Shown here piece by piece: positions 1 to 8,510 of a stretch of DNA of 64,000 nucleotides. Source of the stretch: Thermogemmatispora sp. (lineage in GTDB: Bacteria > Chloroflexota > Ktedonobacteria > Ktedonobacterales > Ktedonobacteraceae). Both the position numbers and the translations under genes were made by a program. Every line of letters begins with the position of its first letter. Position 1 is the first letter of the stretch. The stretch covers positions 28,327 to 92,326 of the forward strand of contig NZ_JADGIA010000002.1 of NCBI RefSeq assembly GCF_019683635.1, given 5' to 3'. The notes beneath the pieces are model-generated. The model saw nothing but the letters and a program-made list of their open reading frames with translations, was not told where the DNA came from and did not search any database.

Positions 1-895
1 GAACCAGCCCGATGGCGAGTGTGACCACGTAGCCGATCAGAAAGATCCAAAACGGCGGCATCTTCAGAACATGGCTCGGCTTGCCCAACAACGAGCGGAT
101 GCTGTGGTAGAGACAGAAACCACCGCCGAGCAGGCCGGCACAGGTATAGACCAGCGATTGCACTGTCAAGGGGTAGAGGACCCCTGTTGACCTTGAAGTG
201 CTGGAAACCAGCAGAGTAATGCCGGCCAGGGCCAGTGATCCCAGTCCCGCCAGCAGGGCAAGCCCTGAGCAGATGAGGCCAATGATTCCTAGCGTCACCT
301 GGTAATTGCCTCGTGGACGCTGGAGAGCAGCAGGGCCAGGCTGCCAGTGAGCGGCATAACCAGGCCAGGCTGGGTAGCCTGGGTAGCCTGGATAGGGCGG
401 ATAGACTGAGTAGCCTGGGTAGGGCGGATAGCCTGGATACCAATAGCCTGGGCCTGGCCAGGGCGGCACCGGCGGCATACCGGCATAGTTCGGATAAGGT
501 GGATAGCCCGGATAAAAGGGCGGTCCACCGTAGGCTGGAGGGTGAACGTACCCCGGCGCGGCTGGTGGCAACGGAGACGCTGGCGGTAAGGGCCAGACGC
601 CCCATGCTGGTCCACTACCACCAGGGAGCATCGGGCCTGAGCCAGCATGCTCCCAATACGTGAACTGCGCCGGGCCAGGGGCCATGTCATTGGCGGCCTG
701 GCTCGCCGGAGGGACACCCTGTTCTCTTGGGACAGCAGACTGCCCTCTCTCGGCAGCCGGCGCGGCCCCGCTCTCTAACGGCTTCTCCCCACTCACTGAC
801 TGCTGATCCGCTCTCTGCTCCATCTGTGGGGGCGGCTGCGGCTGAGTCCGCGTCTCTTCAGACGCCTGTGTGACTTTCTCGTGTTCTGAACTCAC
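1..895 (-). CDS. Pro/Gly/Tyr-rich membrane protein, 3' end cut by window edge
   Basis: An open frame runs from a GTG at 895 to the left edge without a stop (about 298 codons visible). An AGG/GGAAAAGG stretch lies about 9 nt upstream of the GTG. The first 75 or so residues are Gln/Pro/Glu-rich and polar. Residues of about 95-200 are dominated by Pro, Gly, Tyr and Trp in short PGY/PPY repeats. The rest is hydrophobic, with three likely membrane segments separated by a short basic loop. This layout (long disordered cytoplasmic N-terminus, C-terminal membrane bundle) is common in small Gram-positive and Chloroflexota membrane proteins of unknown role. Function is not recognised. Shorter overlapping frames at 295-717 (minus) and 313-663 (plus) are shadows of this gene. 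Confidence 0.75.
   Translation of the reverse strand, partial: MSSEHEKVTQASEETRTQPQPPPQMEQRADQQSVSGEKPLESGAAPAAERGQSAVPREQGVPPASQAANDMAPGPAQFTYWEHAGSGPMLPGGSGPAWGVWPLPPASPLPPAAPGYVHPPAYGGPPFYPGYPPYPNYAGMPPVPPWPGPGYWYPGYPPYPGYSVYPPYPGYPGYPAWPGYAAHWQPGPAALQRPRGNYQVTLGIIGLICSGLALLAGLGSLALAGITLLVSSTSRSTGVLYPLTVQSLVYTCAGLLGGGFCLYHSIRSLLGKPSHVLKMPPFWIFLIGYVVTLAIGLV
364..470 (-). repeat. Nonamer repeat tract coding for PGY
   Basis: Inside the partial membrane-protein gene, 9-nt units close to TAGCCTGGG (plus strand) recur with small variations. On the coding strand they give repeated Pro-Gly-Tyr and Pro-Pro-Tyr triplets. The tract is imperfect. Confidence 0.7.
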
Positions 896-939
896 TGTCA
901 ATATGCCTTTTCCAGGACCTTCTACTGTTGAACGATTGA

Positions 940-968
940 TTGCTAGACTCGTTCAAAGCATATGACAA
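940..968 (-). promoter_or_regulatory. Candidate sigma-70 promoter of the left-edge gene
   Basis: On the minus strand TTGTCA (968-963) and TAGCAA (945-940) are separated by 17 nt, about 45 nt upstream of the GTG at 895. The -35 is good and the -10 is moderate. Confidence 0.45.
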
Positions 969-1044
969 ATGCCGAAAAATGTGAAGAGCCAAAATCCAAT
1001 ACTTGTGCCAGACCTGCCAGAAAGGAACGCTTTCTTCTATCGAG

Positions 1045-1761
1045 CTAGATCTGGCCCTGTTCCTGAGCGAGTGTGCTCAGGCGATCACGTATCTCCCATA
1101 GCTCGGGATAGAACATATCATGAATAGTACGTTCGAGGAGGGGCATAGGTGTGCCGCCTGTGCCAGTCGTTGCCGCGCCAATCATGCGCTCGGCGAGCTT
1201 ATAGTGCCGGAAGCGGAAGGTCTGCATTACCTCATCGTAATCGATGAGGGCCTCAGCGAAGGCATGCAACAAAGGATAGCGCCCGGCCTGAAGATAGATA
1301 TCGCTAAGCGAAGCACCTGCAGTGGCCAGCAGGGTGCGGAAATCCTCCCAGAGCAGTGGCGAGAGGCGCTGCAGCTCGCGATATCCTGGCGAATCGCTCC
1401 CCGCGCCGCCGGCTAGCAGCTTGCGAAAAGCGTGAAAGTCCCAGGGAGACATCGTTTCGAGCATGCGCATATTCTCTAGTAGCAAGTACTGGATGCGGAT
1501 CACGCGCTGCAGCAAGCGCAGAGCCTCGCTGAGATTAGCCTCCTTAAGCAGGCGGCTGATGCTGCGCAACTCGAAGGCTGTTTCCTTCCACCATAGCTCG
1601 AACACCTGATGAACGATCTGAAATTGCAATTCATCGTGATGGGCCAGCTCCTCCTCTGACTTCTGCAGAGATAACAGTTCAGGCAGGCGCAGATAGCGAG
1701 CATAGACGCTCTCGCTGCGCGTGGGGCGCTGCACCTCAACGTGTTTGGACCGCTTGCTCAT
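1045..1761 (-). CDS. Tryptophan 2,3-dioxygenase family heme protein
   Basis: The family opens the indole ring of L-tryptophan to N-formylkynurenine with a heme iron. Family marks are visible: the HHDELQF..HQ..ELWWKE block (residues 41-60, distal His near 51), FHAFR (109-113, keeping the Arg that binds the substrate carboxylate but with Phe where Tyr is usual), FRFRH (182-186, proximal heme His), TGTGGT (199-204) and FYPELWEIR near the C-terminus. At 238 residues it is shorter than typical enzymes (about 280), and the usual SGFQSxQFR segment is diverged (AGGAGSDSPGYR), so substrate specificity is uncertain. The start at 1761 is chosen because an AAGGAGGT lies 6 nt upstream; an in-frame GTG at 1779 overlaps that site. 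No kynurenine-pathway gene is adjacent. Confidence 0.8.
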   Translation of the reverse strand: MSKRSKHVEVQRPTRSESVYARYLRLPELLSLQKSEEELAHHDELQFQIVHQVFELWWKETAFELRSISRLLKEANLSEALRLLQRVIRIQYLLLENMRMLETMSPWDFHAFRKLLAGGAGSDSPGYRELQRLSPLLWEDFRTLLATAGASLSDIYLQAGRYPLLHAFAEALIDYDEVMQTFRFRHYKLAERMIGAATTGTGGTPMPLLERTIHDMFYPELWEIRDRLSTLAQEQGQI

Positions 1762-1991
1762 CGTGGCGACCTCCTTCACTGGAATGGGGAAAGGCCGGCG
1801 TCAATGCCGTCCCTCCCTCTCTTGCTGACGGCTCCCTCTAATCAGGTGGACAGCACTTGTCATAAGAAGGATACCATTTCTGACGAAAGAACGCTCCACT
1901 ACAATGAACGAAAGCTAAAGGAGGGGCAGCGGCGGAGCTGAGCCAGAGGGAGACTGGAACGTCAAGGAGGGCCTGCCTTGCCGGGGAGCTA

Positions 1992-2000
1992 TGGTATAAT
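1992..2000 (+). promoter_or_regulatory. Extended -10 promoter of cmk-plsC
   Basis: TGgTATAAT lies 43 nt upstream of the cmk start with a perfect -10 hexamer (1995-2000) and no convincing -35, as expected for an extended -10 promoter. Confidence 0.65.
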
Positions 2001-2042
2001 CTTAGCGACATTTGCAAGCCGACCGAAAGGCGCGGAAATCAC

Positions 2043-2726
2043 ATGGAGCAGGCGGAACGCATTGCCATCGATGGGCCAGCCGGCGCGGGCAAGAGCACGG
2101 TAGGAGAGCGCTTAGCGCGCTGTCTGGGCTATCTCTATATTGACACCGGGGCCATGTATCGGGCATTGACCTGGCTGGCCCTCCAGCGAGGTCTTGATCC
2201 CCACGATGGGGAGGCCCTTGGACGGCTGGCGCGCGAGGCCAGCATCGTCATCGGCCATCCTCATATTGACGATGGACGTCAGTACACAGTGACCGTCAAC
2301 GGCGAAGACGTCACCTGGGCTATTCGCAGTGCTGAAGTAACCCGCACCGTCTCGCTAGTCTCTTCTCATCCCGAAGTTCGCAGTGTCCTGATCGAGGCGC
2401 AGCGCGCGCTGGCTCGCGCTGGTCGCGTCGTCATGGTGGGGCGAGATATCGGCGCCGTCGTCCTGCCCGATGCCGAACTGAAGATCTATCTGACGGCCAG
2501 CCTGGAGGAGCGCGGGCGTCGACGCTATGCCGAGCTGCTTGAGCGCCTGGGCCCTGATCACCCGGCCCTTCCCTCGTTTGAGGAAGTGCTCGCCGACATT
2601 CGACGCCGCGATGAGATTGACCGCGATAACATGCAGCCGGCGCCCGATGCGATTGTCATCGAGACCGATCATCTCAGCGTAGCGCAAGTTCTAGAACGCA
2701 TCTGTCACATTCGGGGAAAGCGATGA
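2043..2726 (+). CDS. cmk: Cytidylate kinase
   Basis: Phosphorylates CMP and dCMP to the diphosphates with ATP in the cytosol (pyrimidine nucleotide recycling). The 227-residue length fits the bacterial family. The P-loop GPAGAGKST is at residues 11-19. YIDTGAMYRA follows, then the CMP-binding part and VMVGRDIGAVV, and the lid region RRRYAELLERLG. The stop overlaps the start of the acyltransferase gene (ATGA), so the two are translationally coupled. The cmk-plsC pairing is seen in several bacterial phyla. Confidence 0.95.
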   Translation: MEQAERIAIDGPAGAGKSTVGERLARCLGYLYIDTGAMYRALTWLALQRGLDPHDGEALGRLAREASIVIGHPHIDDGRQYTVTVNGEDVTWAIRSAEVTRTVSLVSSHPEVRSVLIEAQRALARAGRVVMVGRDIGAVVLPDAELKIYLTASLEERGRRRYAELLERLGPDHPALPSFEEVLADIRRRDEIDRDNMQPAPDAIVIETDHLSVAQVLERICHIRGKR

Positions 2727-3520
2727 AACAGGAAGTCAGCCTCTCCTCCGAGCAGGAACAGCCGGAGAACCGGCAGCCACTGAAGCGCACGGCCTCCAGC
2801 CGGCGTGAAAAAGACCTCTATCAACCCTACGAGACACCGACGCTGATCTATGAGATTCTGCGAGCGCTGGCCGTGCTCCTGCTGGCCGTGATCGCACGCA
2901 TGCGCCCGCGCGGTCGTCACCACATTCCGCGTCAGGGTCCCTATATTGTCGCCTCCAATCACCTCGCCTGGACCGACATCCCTCTCATTCCCATCTACTT
3001 GCCCCAGAAGGTCGTCTACATGGCCAAAGAAGAGGTCTTCCAGGGGCGTTTGCGCTGGCTGGCGCGTTTCCTTGGCGCCTTCCCCGTGCGCCGCGGCGAG
3101 GGAGATCGTCAGGCTCTGCGGGCAGCAGAGACCGTGCTGAAGGCTGGTCGCGTGCTGGTGATCTTCCCCGAGGGCACACGCAGCCGCTCACGCACGCTGG
3201 CCCGCGCTCATGCCGGCCTGGGGATGATTGCTCTGCGCACTGGGGTGCCGGTTCTGCCCGTCGCTATCTGGGGAAGCGAGGACCTCTTCAAGAAGTTCCG
3301 TCCCGAAATTCATATTGTCTACGGTGAGCCGCTGCTCTTTAAGCCACAAGGCCCCAAAATTACCCGTGAGGAGATCGAAGAGGCCACCGAGCGCGTCATG
3401 CGCAGCATTGCCGCACTCTTGCCAGCCTCCTACCGCGGCGTCTACGCCGACGTGCTCCCTCGTTTGGGCGAGGAGCAAGGAGGGCAAGGGAAGGCAAGCG
3501 AGCTGGTTAGCGGTGAGTAA
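2723..3520 (+). CDS. plsC: 1-acyl-sn-glycerol-3-phosphate acyltransferase (PlsC family)
   Basis: Transfers an acyl chain to lysophosphatidate to make phosphatidate at the inner face of the membrane. The HX4D catalytic motif reads NHLAWTD and the substrate-binding motif reads FPEGTRSRS, both canonical. A hydrophobic segment near residues 47-62 would anchor it. The C-terminus after about residue 235 is polar and Gly/Glu-rich. It starts inside the cmk stop codon region (4-nt overlap) and shares its promoter. It probably acts in phospholipid synthesis, although the acyl donor cannot be read from the sequence. Confidence 0.92.
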   Translation: MKQEVSLSSEQEQPENRQPLKRTASSRREKDLYQPYETPTLIYEILRALAVLLLAVIARMRPRGRHHIPRQGPYIVASNHLAWTDIPLIPIYLPQKVVYMAKEEVFQGRLRWLARFLGAFPVRRGEGDRQALRAAETVLKAGRVLVIFPEGTRSRSRTLARAHAGLGMIALRTGVPVLPVAIWGSEDLFKKFRPEIHIVYGEPLLFKPQGPKITREEIEEATERVMRSIAALLPASYRGVYADVLPRLGEEQGGQGKASELVSGE

Positions 3521-3604
3521 CCTGGCAAGGGAAGGACATGAGAGAAACAGGAGGGGGGTAGGAACAGGACGGGCAGCCTGGCCAGGACCTGGCCGTCGTC
3601 GTCT

Positions 3605-3640
3605 CTGATTGGCAGCCTGGCCCCATAGGCTGCCAATCAG
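3605..3640. terminator. Hairpin between convergent genes
   Basis: A perfect 13-bp stem (CTGATTGGCAGCC at 3605-3617 with its complement at 3628-3640) with a 10-nt loop lies between plsC (plus) and the GT4 gene (minus). There is no T-run, so termination is inferred from position. Confidence 0.5.
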
Positions 3641-3670
3641 AAGCAGAAGCGACAGGGCAGAGATCTGGAC

Positions 3671-4918
3671 TCAGGCGCTAGCGACCAGTTGCCGGACGCG
3701 CAGAAGGGCCGCCAGGTAGTCGCGCAGCATCATGGGCAGCAAGAAACGCTCCTGAACGCTGCGATGGGCAGCCTCACCCATCTGGCGCCACAGCTCGCGC
3801 TCCTCTAGTAAGCGCAGCGTATAGCTTGCCGCGCTCTCGGTATCATCGGCGAGGAAGCCGTCGTATCCATGCGTGATCTGGTAGCGTACCCCAGTCGCCG
3901 ATGTCCCCACTACCGGCTGATACTTCCACATCGCCTCAGTCACTGTCAGGCCAAACCCCTCACGACTAGAGCGCTGCAGGATCACCTGCGAAAAGCGCTG
4001 GAAGGCATTAACCACCGGCGCGGTCAGCTGAGCCGGGTCCCAAAGCAGATGAATATCGGGATCGTCGCCTGCGCGCTGTTGTAAATCTGCCAGAATAGCC
4101 TGCGCGCGGATGTCATCGCTGGCTTCCAGCGCGCCAACAAGCGCTACCTGGACCTCTGGGTGGCGCTGCTTCACCAGGCGATAGATCTCAATCACCTGCC
4201 ACGGGTTTTTCCAGCGCCCGAAGCGTGAGACCTGCGTAATCAGGGGGCGGGTGGGATCGACACCACTGCCGGCCAGTAGGGCCATCCCTTCGGTCTCGCT
4301 CAAGGGGGCATGGCGCTCGCTAAAGGGATCGATGCCAAGCGTGATCACCGCGGTGCGCCCGGCAGGCAACTGTGGGAACACCGAGAAGGGCGTATTGAAT
4401 GTGCACAGCGCATAGGCATCCAGGAATTGACTGATGTACTGGAGCGCCGCGGGATCAGGCCGGGCAGTATCGATATGGTTGAACCATAGGGCCGGGCGCA
4501 TGTATGGAAACAGCTGCCCCAGAGGAGCGAGCTGGATATCGTGGACGTAGTAGAGATCAGCGCGTTCATCGACGAGCGGCTGCATGGCGGACCGGAGCGA
4601 ATCCAGAAACTGACGCTGGTCCTGGGGAGTGATCAGACCCGGCTCGCCTCCCTGCAGCATATCGGTCAGCCGTGCCATGAAGGTAGCGGCGAACTCGTCG
4701 AGTTGAACCACGCGCCAGGTATGAGGAATGCCCAGCTCCCTGGCCAGCGGCAGTAGCACGCGCAGCAAAGCAGCCACGCCACCACCCTGCGCCGTCGTAT
4801 TAATATGTAGAACATGCACGCCCTGGAGCGGACGCGCCAGATCGTAAATCTCGGAGAGCAGGGCGTCGCTCACCAGACCACGAAAGCGTTCCAGTCCAGG
4901 TGTTGTCACTGTTGTCAT
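3671..4918 (-). CDS. GT4 glycosyltransferase, trehalose synthase (TreT)-like
   Basis: A retaining GT4/GT-B glycosyltransferase. The N-terminal HINTTAQGGGVAALL block near residue 40 is like that of trehalose glycosyltransferring synthases and trehalose phosphorylases, which make trehalose from an NDP-glucose or glucose-1-phosphate plus glucose. The C-terminal half has VSRFGRWKNP and the E-x7-E nucleotide-sugar motif EGFGLTVTE. Start at 4918 is chosen because AAGGAGAG lies just upstream; an in-frame TTG at 4939 falls before that site. The predicted length is 415 residues. It stands alone, convergent with plsC. The family is clear, but the exact acceptor is inferred. Confidence 0.8.
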   Translation of the reverse strand: MTTVTTPGLERFRGLVSDALLSEIYDLARPLQGVHVLHINTTAQGGGVAALLRVLLPLARELGIPHTWRVVQLDEFAATFMARLTDMLQGGEPGLITPQDQRQFLDSLRSAMQPLVDERADLYYVHDIQLAPLGQLFPYMRPALWFNHIDTARPDPAALQYISQFLDAYALCTFNTPFSVFPQLPAGRTAVITLGIDPFSERHAPLSETEGMALLAGSGVDPTRPLITQVSRFGRWKNPWQVIEIYRLVKQRHPEVQVALVGALEASDDIRAQAILADLQQRAGDDPDIHLLWDPAQLTAPVVNAFQRFSQVILQRSSREGFGLTVTEAMWKYQPVVGTSATGVRYQITHGYDGFLADDTESAASYTLRLLEERELWRQMGEAAHRSVQERFLLPMMLRDYLAALLRVRQLVASA

Positions 4919-5243
4919 GACCCTCTCCTTCGCCCGCAAGCAGGCGAAAAACGTGGCTCTTGTGAATAATTGAGCCAGTAGAAGCTGGCTGCCAGCGTAT
5001 CACAACTGCTTGCTAGCTGGCTTCCATAGGTGATTACAACTGGGCGAACGATTCCATTCCCCCAGCAGCACCTCTTTTGAGGTGTTTTCTGAGGCAAGAA
5101 AGCATTGCTGTTCAGTCAGGGACGGAAGAATCAGGTCAGCCGCCTGACAAAGGGCTATCCTCAAGAGAATATTCTTGCGATCTCGCGGCCCTCTTCGTGA
5201 TGAATCTTGTGGCGGACTTCTCTCAAAATGGTGTAGGAAATAC
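4919..5243. other. Intergenic, no gene recognised
   Basis: This stretch holds the ribosome-binding site of the GT4 gene. Short frames on both strands have no start signal or coding character. Nothing else was recognised. Confidence 0.5.
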
Positions 5244-5272
5244 TTGACAAACAGCCAGAAGTATGTTATATA
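5244..5272 (+). promoter_or_regulatory. Strong sigma-70 promoter with no ORF downstream
   Basis: TTGACA (5244-5249), a 17-nt spacer and TATATA (5267-5272) form one of the best promoter matches in the window. No credible coding start follows for about 650 nt. Confidence 0.7.
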
Positions 5273-5274
5273 GT

Positions 5275-5538
5275 GCCTGTCAGGAACTTTTTGGATGCGG
5301 TGGCCCCTACACGGGACCTGTTGCCTACAAGCACGAGTCTGGATAAGACATCCTGCATTCAAATGACCCCTCCTGCGCCAGCCAAATCATCTGCGGAAAA
5401 AGGTGATTACGCGCTCTATCGCGATGGATTCTGGGACAGCCCAGCCTGGCGGCGCTGTTTCCCCTGAGTAGTCTATTGATTTGATTGCCTGTCCGGCTCC
5501 GTCCCTCCTGATGGGACAAGGCAGTTTGCTGTTTTTTT
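5275..5538 (+). ncRNA. Candidate structured non-coding RNA, class unknown
   Basis: Transcription from the promoter at 5244-5272 should start near 5279. The 5' end GCCTGTC (5275-5281) can pair with GACAAGGC (5515-5522, one bulge). AGGA (5282-5285) can pair with TCCT just before it, giving a closing stem for a transcript of about 260 nt. Inside are local hairpins CTGGG/CCCAG (5431-5444), CGCG/CGCG (about 5411-5424) and GTCCC/GGGAC (5501-5517). A T7 run follows at 5532-5538. No match to tmRNA, RNase P, SRP RNA or a riboswitch motif was recognised. A 64-codon frame across it lacks a ribosome-binding site. The call rests on promoter, pairing and T-run only; a long leader for the vWA gene is the main alternative. 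Confidence 0.4.
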
Positions 5539-5929
5539 GTTGTTCACCATCTTCTACAGGGCAGGAAGCGTATATGTTGGTCATACTCAAAGATTTACCG
5601 GGTCCAGGAGATTACCTACAAACAGCATCTGCGGCGGAATATCCGTTTAAGAGGGATGCCTGGAATCGCCTGGTGGGCTACGCTTCCGCCACCTTCCTCA
5701 GCAGAAGTCTCCTCTGTGCACATCAGCACTTTCTGCGAGGGCGGCAGGCGTAGCTCCCAAAGCTGTCAGCGCCGGTCGACCCGTGTTCTCTGGTTCCTGT
5801 ATCCGTCTTTGCCTGCGCGCGCACGCGTGACCCACCGCGACATGCTGTCGTCGTGATTCGTCCCATTTTGCGCGCTTCTTGCATTTTTTAATCTTATCGT
5901 CATGTAGTATTGTGACGGAGAAGCTGCCT
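5539..5929. other. Intergenic, upstream of the vWA gene
   Basis: No convincing gene is seen; frames of up to 90 codons lack start signals. A weak TTGCAT/TAGTAT pair with a 20-nt spacer at 5879-5910 could serve the vWA gene. Confidence 0.4.
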
Positions 5930-7303
5930 ATGGACAAGAAGTTGCTCATCGAGTACCTGAATTGCCGCCAGATTCCGCTGACCGGACAGGAGCAGATGGT
6001 GACATTGCATCAGAGACTGTGCGAGGCGGCTCCCGAGTTCTACCTGTACCTGCTGGCTGATCCATTTGCAGATCTCTCGCACAAGCGAGAGATGCTTGCC
6101 AATCTGATTCGCCTGCCAGCAGCCCACACTGTCACCAGGCAGCGTATAGTTGAACAGCTGCGCGTGTTGCCAGCTGAGGAGGCTCTGCTGGTTGCCGATG
6201 TGATCCGGCAGCGACGCATCAATAACCGGCGCGCACGTGAGATCGGCCTGCAGCTGCTGATCGGTCATGAGCAGTTCCCGCAGCTTGCGGCAGCCCGACG
6301 ACAGCGGGTCACGCTCTTGTTAAAGCATCTGCTGGGCGAGCGTACGTGGTCTTCGGTCCGGCGCTTCCTGGCGCAGCCGAGCGAGGTCGGAGAGAAGTTC
6401 TTGCAACGCGAGCTGTTGCACTACGCGCCCAATCCGGCTATCGCGCGAGAGACGCTTTGCTTCCTTGCGGGGGTGCCTTTTGATCCAAGCGACCCCACGC
6501 TGGCAAAGCGCATCGCCGCGCGTGAGCAGTTAGAGCACGGGGAGGGTCTCCCGCGCGAGACCCTCTTCGGCCTGCGCGGCATCTATCATCGCGATATGCC
6601 TGCCAGCCGTGTGCGCTCGCTCTCCGCTTCGGAGGCACGGGTCGAGTGCCAGGATGGACCGTTGACTATGCTCTATAGGGAGGCCCTCCATCGGGGGGTG
6701 AAGAGTGAGAATTACTCTGAGGAGCTGTGGCGGTGTACCGAGCAGGCGGTGGCCTCGCTACCGCTGATCGAAGGCCGGCTGGCTGTGGTCCTGGATCTGT
6801 CGGCCTCGATGACCTCATCGGGCGAGCGAGCCTATCATCCGGCGGCCCTGGCGCTGGCTCTGGTGCATCTGTTGCAGCAGCGCGTGACTTCGGTGATGCT
6901 CTATCAGGTAGGTGGCAGCGCCCTTGCCAGCGAGGAGCTGCTGCCGAGACCACGGGGTGTAACCGATCTGGCAAGCGCTTTGTTGGAAGCCGCTCGCACG
7001 CAGCCGCAGGCGATTCTGCTGATTACTGACGGCTACGAAAATATGCGCTCGGGCGACGCGGCCCTGGTCCTGCAGGGTATGCGTCTGCTGGGTCTGGCCA
7101 TGCCTGTCTATCAGGTGGTGCCAGTTTACTCTCGCTCCGAGCGGCTGCAACAGCGCCATCTGGGCGACGATTTCCTGCTGTTGCCTGTGTTGCATGAGCA
7201 AGGAGTGCGTGAGGTGCTGACCAGGCTCTTCCTAGATTACACGGCTGAGTTTATCTCTCCGGTTGATGCGGAACAGGTGCAACAACTCTTGCTTAAGAGG
7301 TGA
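5930..7303 (+). CDS. vWA-domain protein with helical N-terminus, Ro60/TROVE-like layout
   Basis: The C-terminal 190 residues form a von Willebrand A domain with an intact metal site: DLSASM (DxSxS), a downstream Thr in GVTDLAS, and LLITDGYEN. The N-terminal 265 residues are almost all helix-forming, with repeat-like basic segments (RQRRINNRRARE). This recalls the HEAT-like ring plus vWA arrangement of Ro60/Rsr RNA-binding proteins. The identity of the N-terminus is inference. The start at 5930 has GGAG 9 nt upstream; an earlier in-frame start at 5879 adds a hydrophobic stretch with no such site. The next gene starts 5 nt after its stop, so it is operonic with the 335-residue partner. vWA proteins of this type usually act as Mg-dependent scaffolds for partner proteins or RNA. 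Confidence 0.7.
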   Translation: MDKKLLIEYLNCRQIPLTGQEQMVTLHQRLCEAAPEFYLYLLADPFADLSHKREMLANLIRLPAAHTVTRQRIVEQLRVLPAEEALLVADVIRQRRINNRRAREIGLQLLIGHEQFPQLAAARRQRVTLLLKHLLGERTWSSVRRFLAQPSEVGEKFLQRELLHYAPNPAIARETLCFLAGVPFDPSDPTLAKRIAAREQLEHGEGLPRETLFGLRGIYHRDMPASRVRSLSASEARVECQDGPLTMLYREALHRGVKSENYSEELWRCTEQAVASLPLIEGRLAVVLDLSASMTSSGERAYHPAALALALVHLLQQRVTSVMLYQVGGSALASEELLPRPRGVTDLASALLEAARTQPQAILLITDGYENMRSGDAALVLQGMRLLGLAMPVYQVVPVYSRSERLQQRHLGDDFLLLPVLHEQGVREVLTRLFLDYTAEFISPVDAEQVQQLLLKR

Positions 7304-7308
7304 TAACC

Positions 7309-8316
7309 ATGATGGAGATGCAGGTCAAGCAGGAGGCGGCGGAAACCTCTCCTCTTCCAGGGCTGCTGGCCCACCTGGCCCCTGGTCCGCTCGTCTCCTG
7401 GGGCATGCTGGAGGTCGTCGGCCTTTTCCCGGTCAGCACTGAGCAGGAGCAGAGTCGCGCCCGCTTTGTTCCTCCTATGCGCTCCCTGGAGGTCGTCGGG
7501 TCGCCTGGCTATGGAACGCTCGTGTTGCGCAATCGCGCCACCGATGGTGTGCTGGTGCTGCCCATGCACGTGGCTTTCTTTCAGCCAGGAGTGCAGAATC
7601 ACGCAACCAGTCGCGTGCTGCTCCTCGATGCCAGCGAGACCTTGACGGCAGACGATTGCTTCTGCATCCAGCAGGCTCAGAGCGGCACTCTGCGCCAGGC
7701 CCAACAGCGCTTCTGCATGTTGCCTCTGGGGCTGCGCCGCGCGGCCTTCGAGCTGCAGGGCGTCAAGGATTTTAGTCGCCTCTGGACGGCGATTGCTGCC
7801 TACTCGCGCCGCTATGGAGTCAATTACGGTGGCCATCTGGAGCGCTGGCTGCGTCCTAACTTTGCTCAGTTGCTGCCCTACCGCCAGGCGCTGGAGTGGC
7901 AGCCCGGTCAGGTCGGCGCAGCTTTCTTCCTGGCTGGCACGCTGGTCGGGGTAGAGGTGGCTCCTAATAGCGCTTACTGGGCGGAGTTACTGCCTGTGCT
8001 ACTGATCTACTGCTATGGCTCAGCCGCCTTGTTGGCCGAGCGTCAGCGCCGCGCTCCATCTCGCCCAACCCTCAATCTGGAGGGCCTGCGCGATCTGGAC
8101 GATCTCCGGCAGCGTCTTGCTGAGGCGCGTCGCCGCGAGCGGGGGGAGCATCTTGCACAGCTTTGTACAGTGACTTCGCTCCATAAGCAGGCCCGCCCTG
8201 CTGAAAAGCATGCCGGTCTGCGTCTGCTCTCGATCAGCCACGGCGGGTGGCTCGGCCAGATTGTCTACGCCGGCTCTGAGGTAGTCTATCTGTCGCTGTT
8301 CCGCAGCGAGCTGTAA
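7309..8316 (+). CDS. Unknown protein coupled to the vWA gene (possible ARPP-1-like fold)
   Basis: A 335-residue soluble protein. The N-terminal half (about residues 30-150) is beta-rich, with the segments LVLRNRATDGVLVLPMHVAF, GVQNHATSRVLLLDASE and QQRFCMLPLGLRR. The order 'valued residue, QN..TSR, long strand, PL..RR' resembles ARPP-1-type domains that occur beside vWA and ADP-ribosylglycohydrolase genes, but the match is by eye only. The C-terminal part is helical with a hydrophobic stretch (YWAELLPVLLIYCYGSAALL). Start at ATG 7309 is supported by AGAGGTG 6 nt upstream; a GTG at 7300 overlaps the previous stop. No catalytic motif was recognised. Confidence 0.6.
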   Translation: MMEMQVKQEAAETSPLPGLLAHLAPGPLVSWGMLEVVGLFPVSTEQEQSRARFVPPMRSLEVVGSPGYGTLVLRNRATDGVLVLPMHVAFFQPGVQNHATSRVLLLDASETLTADDCFCIQQAQSGTLRQAQQRFCMLPLGLRRAAFELQGVKDFSRLWTAIAAYSRRYGVNYGGHLERWLRPNFAQLLPYRQALEWQPGQVGAAFFLAGTLVGVEVAPNSAYWAELLPVLLIYCYGSAALLAERQRRAPSRPTLNLEGLRDLDDLRQRLAEARRRERGEHLAQLCTVTSLHKQARPAEKHAGLRLLSISHGGWLGQIVYAGSEVVYLSLFRSEL

Positions 8317-8443
8317 ACTGTTTTCTCGCTGCTTCGTACAAGCGTCGGTCTCTCTTCCTTCTCGAAGCTCGGGCACGTTCTTCCCTCGGTTTCCGCCCGG
8401 GCTTCCCTTTTTCTGCTCTGCTCTTCTTCCCCCTTTTCCCTGG

Positions 8444-8472
8444 TTGATAAAAGTAAAAATACCGGCTACACT
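8444..8472 (+). promoter_or_regulatory. Sigma-70 promoter of the C39-like gene
   Basis: TTGATA (8444-8449), a 17-nt spacer and TACACT (8467-8472) lie 39 nt upstream of the GTG at 8511. The gene can therefore be expressed separately from the vWA pair. Confidence 0.6.
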
Positions 8473-8510
8473 TTTAACAGAAGTTCATCGAGGAAAAGGA
8501 GATTGAATCT

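Noticed and set aside
5275..5538. Identification as 6S RNA, tmRNA, RNase P or SRP RNA
   Set aside because: None of the conserved sequence blocks of these RNAs was found; only an unclassified candidate is reported.
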